DNA from: Cysteiniphilum halobium | Lineage (GTDB): Bacteria; Pseudomonadota; Gammaproteobacteria; Francisellales; Francisellaceae | Length of the DNA stretch: 62,825 nt | Assembly (NCBI RefSeq): GCF_003574425.1 | Contig: NZ_KZ984542.1 | Location: 1 to 62,825, forward strand | Direction: 5' to 3' | Part shown: positions 58,909 through 62,825 of the stretch, one piece after another | Position numbering within the stretch: the stretch's first letter is position 1 | How the letters are laid out: every line of letters begins with the position of its first letter | Program-made: the position numbers and the translations under genes | Notes under the pieces: model-generated | Told to the model about the DNA's origin: nothing | Databases searched by the model: none | What the model saw: the letters and a program-made list of their open reading frames with translations, nothing else

Positions 58909-59870
58909 TGAAAAGCAACAACAAAATAGCAACACCACATGACGCATTTACAAAGGCAAACCTTGCTAATGCTGATAGAGCTAAGGAATTGACTAAAAAT
59001 CATTATTCAAAAGAGATTGTGGCATTGATCGATTTTGATAGCTTTCAAAATAGACAAACTGATTTTATCCAAAAAGATTTGCGGCATATTGCTTGTGATG
59101 TGCTTTATTCTTGCAAGATCAAAGACAGTGACGGTTATATTTATTTTTTGTATGAGCCACAGTCAACGCCCGATAAAATGATGTCATTTAGGTTACTAGA
59201 GTACAGCGTGCAAATAATGCAAATGCACTTGGCTCAAGGTAATAAAAAGCTACCAATCATTCTGCCCTGTGTAATTTACCATGGTGAAAAATCGCCTTAT
59301 CCTTTTAGTAATGATTTGTTAGATTGTTTTGCAGATGTTGAGCTTGCCAAGCAATGCGCATTTAAGCCGTTCAATTTAATTGATTTGACGGTAACAAAAG
59401 ATGAGGATATAGCGAAGTTACCGCCTACATTGTACTTTGAATATTTGCTAAGACATGCACGTGATGAAGATTTTGCCGAGAAGTTAATAGACTTCATCGA
59501 GCAGCACCCTCAATTTGTTTATTATTTCTTGAGTGGTGGCGTAGATTTCTTAAATGTTGTATTATCTTATGTAGAGACAAGAAAGAATAAAGACCCTGAA
59601 AGTATAGGGCGTTTAATAAAAGTAATAGACAATAAAACAGGTGGTGAGCTTATGAGTATACTACAGCGTTGGCAAGATGAAGCAAGATTGCAGGGCGTGC
59701 TTTTAGGTAAAGCCGAGGGTAAAGCCGAGGGGCTACAAGAAAAAGCCCTAGCCACGGCTCGCAATATGCTTTTAAGGGGCTATGACGCTAAAGAAGTGGC
59801 AGAGCTTAATAATTTAACAATGGAAGAAGTAACCGCCCTAGCGGACGAGTTAAACGGCAGTAAGCATTAG
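58908..59870 (+). CDS. Rpn-family recombination-promoting nuclease
   Basis: 320 residues. Start TPHDAFTKANLANADRAKELTKNHY is the classic Rpn/transposase_31 entry (HDxxFKxxLxxxxxAxxFL). Next is a PD-(D/E)XK-like core: DFIQKDLRHIACDVLYSCKI, then IYFLYEPQSTPDKMM (E of the E-x-Q motif) and RLLEYSVQIMQMHL, then LPIILPCVIYHGEKSPYP. The C-terminus carries a KAEGKAEG repeat and an HTH-like LLRGYDAKEVAELNNLTMEEV. Rpn proteins nick or cut DNA and vary their tails by recombination. The two-unit repeat KAEG suggests such variation. Confidence 0.85.
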   Translation: MKSNNKIATPHDAFTKANLANADRAKELTKNHYSKEIVALIDFDSFQNRQTDFIQKDLRHIACDVLYSCKIKDSDGYIYFLYEPQSTPDKMMSFRLLEYSVQIMQMHLAQGNKKLPIILPCVIYHGEKSPYPFSNDLLDCFADVELAKQCAFKPFNLIDLTVTKDEDIAKLPPTLYFEYLLRHARDEDFAEKLIDFIEQHPQFVYYFLSGGVDFLNVVLSYVETRKNKDPESIGRLIKVIDNKTGGELMSILQRWQDEARLQGVLLGKAEGKAEGLQEKALATARNMLLRGYDAKEVAELNNLTMEEVTALADELNGSKH

Positions 59871-59910
59871 TTTTGAGTTTAGCTTGTGGCTTTCCTTGAT
59901 ACGTGTTACG

Positions 59911-59940
59911 CATTGATATTATTTTCGAAAATGATCAATG
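59911..59940. terminator. Imperfect palindrome between convergent genes
   Basis: CATTGAT and ATCAATG flank ATTTTC/GAAAAT around a central TTCGAA; two bases are bulged on the left. It lies between the Rpn gene and the end of the minus-strand gene (59919), overlapping the latter's last codons. It may act as a bidirectional terminator. It is too short and imperfect to be a protelomerase site by analogy with N15. Confidence 0.4.
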
Positions 59941-60743
59941 AGATACTCATTATTTTTGACCATTTTAATGAAGTTTCTAGCTACTGGTGAATTGTTAAAA
60001 TAATCGACAATGATGTAAATGTTTTTATCCTTTATCGTATTAAGTGAGATAGCCTTCAATGTTTCATTTTTTAGTTTTTGATTGCTTACTTTCAAATGAA
60101 TTCGATGTTTCATTAAACTGAATGTATAGAATGTAAGGTTCTGAGCACCAATAGATTTGATTAATTTTTGTGGAAACATGACAATGTCATTGGCGTTATA
60201 ATATTTTTCAATAATTGCTTCAAATATTAATGAGCGGTCAGAAGAGTCAGAGTTATCAGAAAAATCCTGTTGTGGCATGGATAGTGATTGCGCAATTATA
60301 TTTTTCGCCAAGTCCCCATATTCATTTCCTAGGTTTATGGTTGAAAAAGTTTCTATTTTGCTAATATGTGTTCTCCAGATAACTGAGATAATAGCAACCA
60401 TAAGTTTTCTACTATTATTGATAGTATGCACTTCAGCTATTGTGGTGCCATATTCGTCTTTAAATTTACTTAGCGGTTCTTGTACATTAAAATTTCTAAT
60501 GGACTCAACCAAGAACTGATCTAGTTTACCAATCATTGAATCACATGTTTTGCACAATATATTCTCATCGTATACTCCTATAAGAGATCGCTTGGGACGC
60601 TTGTTGTTGGAAACAAGATACATGGGATCCTTAGTATCAGTGATAAGATCGCCATACAAGGATTTTGGAATGATATGTGCTTTTGCTAGCTTTGAATAAG
60701 CAGATCCACAAAAACAACATTGCTGATCAGATGAACATGTCAT
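59919..60743 (-). CDS. CxxC/HNH-like protein, partner of the protelomerase-like gene
   Basis: 274 residues from the ATG at 60743, behind GGGGAGTAAA; a longer frame to 60857 overlaps the upstream gene. Near the N-terminus CCFCGSAYSKLAKAHIIPKSLYG and later ENILCKTCDSMIGKLDQ give two CxxC pairs around a His, as in HNH-type or zinc-finger nuclease-like domains (AHIIP resembles HNH beginnings). The rest (~200 residues) has no known motif. It starts one base after the protelomerase-like stop (60745), so the two are co-transcribed. It may process or bind the same DNA ends. Confidence 0.65.
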   Translation of the reverse strand: MTCSSDQQCCFCGSAYSKLAKAHIIPKSLYGDLITDTKDPMYLVSNNKRPKRSLIGVYDENILCKTCDSMIGKLDQFLVESIRNFNVQEPLSKFKDEYGTTIAEVHTINNSRKLMVAIISVIWRTHISKIETFSTINLGNEYGDLAKNIIAQSLSMPQQDFSDNSDSSDRSLIFEAIIEKYYNANDIVMFPQKLIKSIGAQNLTFYTFSLMKHRIHLKVSNQKLKNETLKAISLNTIKDKNIYIIVDYFNNSPVARNFIKMVKNNEYLIDHFRK

Positions 60744-60744
60744 T

Positions 60745-62316
60745 TTACTCCCCATAAACCACAATATCTTTATAGCTTTGCACTGTTTCAATATCCCTTT
60801 CGGCATCGTGTCCAAGGTGCTTGGCAAGTTCAAAGTCGTAAAAGTTATCTGATTCATTCGGCTTTGCTTGTTCGATCTGATATTTCAGCATTGCAGCATA
60901 CAGTTGGCGCATGGATTTAGGCAGTAGTTTAATGGTAACGGCAGGGTTGCAAATCATAGCGACTTGATTATCACGCTGTGGCGTTAAGGCAGATCGTAAT
61001 GGTGTGCCAGTAGATTTATCGAATTTTCGATAGTCGTCACCGTACACAGTAAAGTCTTTAATTTCGCGTAATACCTTGACGGATTGGATGATTAAATGGC
61101 TATTGGTAAATACTTTAAATTCTATAGACTTGTTTTCTTTGTCATCATCGTTTTTTTGTTTTGCGATGCCTGTCATTTTCATGGTGTAGGCGTTTACTAT
61201 TTCAAAGTTACCAGTGACGCATACCTCATATAAGCGTCTGCCAGTCATTAAGCAGATAGATAGGCATAGCTTTGCCCATGACTGATAGCGAGAGGGCTGC
61301 ATTTGATTAATCATTTCACTTTCGACATCGTCAAAGATTTTCTTTGCATCTTTGATATTAAGTTTTAGATGCGTTTTACTATTTTCAGTGGTATTGCGTA
61401 GAGCAACCTTAGCCTTGTATTGATTATTTTTGTATTGCATGGCTTGCTCATCTTTGAGCAGGGCAATATCGTTATGTACAAGAGCGGCAAAATCTTCATC
61501 AAAGCCTTTGATGTATTTAGAGATGCCGATTCTTGCTAGGCTCATATAGTGGTATCGAGTGGCTTGTTTTTCAATGGTGCTAATTCTTGTTTTAAGTGCG
61601 TTAATGGCACGTTTAAGTTGGGCGACATAGACGCCATCAATCTTTTTGGTTTTCTGGTCAAAGTGATTATAGATATTACTAATGATCTGGTTGGTGTGCT
61701 TGATCTCGACATGGATAGATACACCAGACGCTTGCGGAGTGCTAATTGATCCTTCGCCAACGCTGATAATAGCGTCAGTCACCCCCAACTCAGCCGATAT
61801 TTTAGCAAGGGCTTGTTTAATGGTATCTTGTGTTACGTAGCCGTATTCAAAGAACGCTTGATTGATTTTATATGAAGCGATTTGAAAGTGTGCTTTTCTC
61901 ACCCCCACATCTTCAATTTTGTTTAATCTTGTGGCGAGTGCTGCAACCGAGCGATGTATAAAACGATTGAAACCTTTAATGGGTTCTTTAGCTTTGACGG
62001 CTGTATCGATCTTGTCAGCCCACTTGGTCAGCACCTCAATGGTGTGTTCAGTGGCGTTTTTAAGCTCGTAGGTGTCATCTTTAGGGTAATCGTAGGTAGT
62101 AGGCGCAAAGTAATGGCGAACGTAGCTTGTGAGCTTTTTACTGGCTTCGTCTTGTTCGACTTGTCCGAGGAATCCTAAAGCTTTAATGATGCCTTGATCT
62201 AGCAGTTCGCGGGATTCAACGCTATCAAATATTTCTTTAAGATAAGAACGATCTTTGAGTGCTTCGGCTGCGATCATTTTACCAAGGGCGGTGGGTGTTA
62301 TGTTTTTAGGTGTCAT
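60745..62316 (-). CDS. Protelomerase-like (telomere resolvase) tyrosine recombinase
   Basis: 523 residues. The catalytic region aligns with TelN/TelK protelomerases: MTGRRLYEV (Arg360/361) and a following YTMKMTGIAKQK (Lys386, 25 residues later, as in TelN); KSMRQLYAAMLKYQI (Arg470) matching DSRAIYARIAYEMF; and AKHLGHDAERDIETVQSYKD (His503, Tyr515), comparable to EILGHDDENTQLHYKQF. The N-terminal ~340 residues are mostly helical. Protelomerases cut palindromic sites and seal hairpin ends so a linear replicon is maintained. Spacing from His to Tyr is a few residues longer than in TelN. Direct repeats AGCGGTAAAAA lie upstream (62369, 62424). No long target palindrome was found in the window. 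Confidence 0.72.
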   Translation of the reverse strand: MTPKNITPTALGKMIAAEALKDRSYLKEIFDSVESRELLDQGIIKALGFLGQVEQDEASKKLTSYVRHYFAPTTYDYPKDDTYELKNATEHTIEVLTKWADKIDTAVKAKEPIKGFNRFIHRSVAALATRLNKIEDVGVRKAHFQIASYKINQAFFEYGYVTQDTIKQALAKISAELGVTDAIISVGEGSISTPQASGVSIHVEIKHTNQIISNIYNHFDQKTKKIDGVYVAQLKRAINALKTRISTIEKQATRYHYMSLARIGISKYIKGFDEDFAALVHNDIALLKDEQAMQYKNNQYKAKVALRNTTENSKTHLKLNIKDAKKIFDDVESEMINQMQPSRYQSWAKLCLSICLMTGRRLYEVCVTGNFEIVNAYTMKMTGIAKQKNDDDKENKSIEFKVFTNSHLIIQSVKVLREIKDFTVYGDDYRKFDKSTGTPLRSALTPQRDNQVAMICNPAVTIKLLPKSMRQLYAAMLKYQIEQAKPNESDNFYDFELAKHLGHDAERDIETVQSYKDIVVYGE

Positions 62317-62825
62317 GGTCGATTCCTTGCTGGCTTTGCCTCACTTTCTAAATGCCATTATATAAGGAAGCGGTAAAAAGTCAATGGAATATAGCTAAAA
62401 ACATCGGATTTTTTGCTTTGAATAGCGGTAAAAAAACTACGGATTGACGATTGAAATACGACCACTATATCGTACCTACAAAAATCAAAGCATAACTACA
62501 AGGCAGTATTGAGCGCATAAAGTAGACAGTTAGTAAGGACGATTTCAAGCCCTGTAGCAAGCGCTACTTTGAGGGTGGGCAAGATCAGTGCTAGGCAGTG
62601 AGCGCAGCGTGCTAAGCCTTACAAGGTATACATAAGATCATACAGAACCCGAGTGAGTGAGTGTAAAGAATGCGTACCGATCACAACACCCCCATAGCCC
62701 CATTACATATTGCCACCACGAGGAGTAGGCTGTGAGAGGAGCTAAGGCAGGGTAAAGCAAGAACGTGCAGCCATGGCATGCTAGACACCCCCGCAGGGCA
62801 GTATTGGAGTGAGCACCGCACCGTG
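62317..62825. other. Non-coding, locally GC-rich right end; candidate oriT or control region
   Basis: No open frame above noise is seen in the last ~510 bases. The segment has direct repeats AGCGGTAAAAA (62369-62379 and 62424-62434), a weak inverted repeat TACGA/TCGTA (62457-62461/62470-62474), and a stem GTAGC-AAGC-GCTAC (62554-62567) extended by CCCT/AGGG (62550-62575). From ~62550 the base composition becomes GC-richer than the rest of the window. It could be an origin of transfer, a promoter region for the minus-strand operon, or part of a protelomerase target outside the window. Nothing decides between them. Confidence 0.4.

Noticed and set aside
59911-59940. Protelomerase target site
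   Set aside because: Palindrome is 30 bp, imperfect, overlaps a coding end and sits between convergent genes; a terminator is more likely.

Overview
The window is a 62.8 kb AT-rich stretch that looks like part of a large conjugative plasmid from a gammaproteobacterium. The species cannot be fixed from sequence alone. Plasmid features are an iteron-type origin with a Rep_3-family initiator (45.06-46.55 kb), a small ParA partition operon (2.9-4.0 kb), two MazF/PemK-type toxin-antitoxin pairs and a plasmid-borne SSB. The dominant content is a genomic-island (ICEHin1056/PFL_47xx, MPF_G) type IV secretion system fused end-to-end with an R64-like type IVb thin pilus operon. No relaxase is recognisable in the window.

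Layout. 0-4.7 kb: end of an IS4-like transposase, mazEF overlapping a plasmid xseAB pair (exonuclease VII), parAB between palindromic TAGTATATACTA sites, and a second toxin-antitoxin pair. 4.8-7.0 kb: a 598-aa winged-helix-like protein and a small HTH protein, both on the minus strand. 7.2-12.3 kb: a compact five-gene unit (HTH regulator, atypical response regulator, isochorismatase-like hydrolase, periplasmic binding protein, membrane histidine kinase) that looks like a complete extracellular sensing system. 12.5-13.5 kb: small genes with structured leaders. 13.5-25.5 kb: lipoprotein and pilL-pilV. 25.5-44.9 kb: the T4SS, ending with the coupling protein TraD. 45-49.8 kb: iterons, Rep, SSB, a DsbA-like protein and a membrane protein with a triplicated module. 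49.8-50.6 kb: a 1 kb non-coding locus with structured elements and at least five exact copies of a 17-bp repeat. 50.8-54.05 kb: seven small unknown genes. Each of the first six is preceded by an individual copy of the same RNA-folding device, in which one strand can pair with an upstream arm or with the ribosome-binding region, usually including the start codon. 54.1-58.1 kb: a dead/live tyrosine recombinase pair, a zinc-ribbon/CFI-box gene broken by one stop codon, a Cas4-like nuclease, the prepilin peptidase for the pilus, and HU. 58.2-62.8 kb: small genes, an Rpn-family nuclease, and on the minus strand a protelomerase-like (TelN/TelK-type) tyrosine recombinase in an operon with a CxxC/HNH-like protein. 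The last 0.5 kb is non-coding and locally GC-richer.

The two most unusual items are the six-copy intercistronic riboregulator at 50.72-53.33 kb, whose pairing strands co-vary from copy to copy, and the protelomerase-like gene at 60.75-62.32 kb, which raises the possibility of a linear hairpin-ended replicon or of a protelomerase-fold enzyme with another role. All functional statements are from reading the sequence; no database search or folding program was run.
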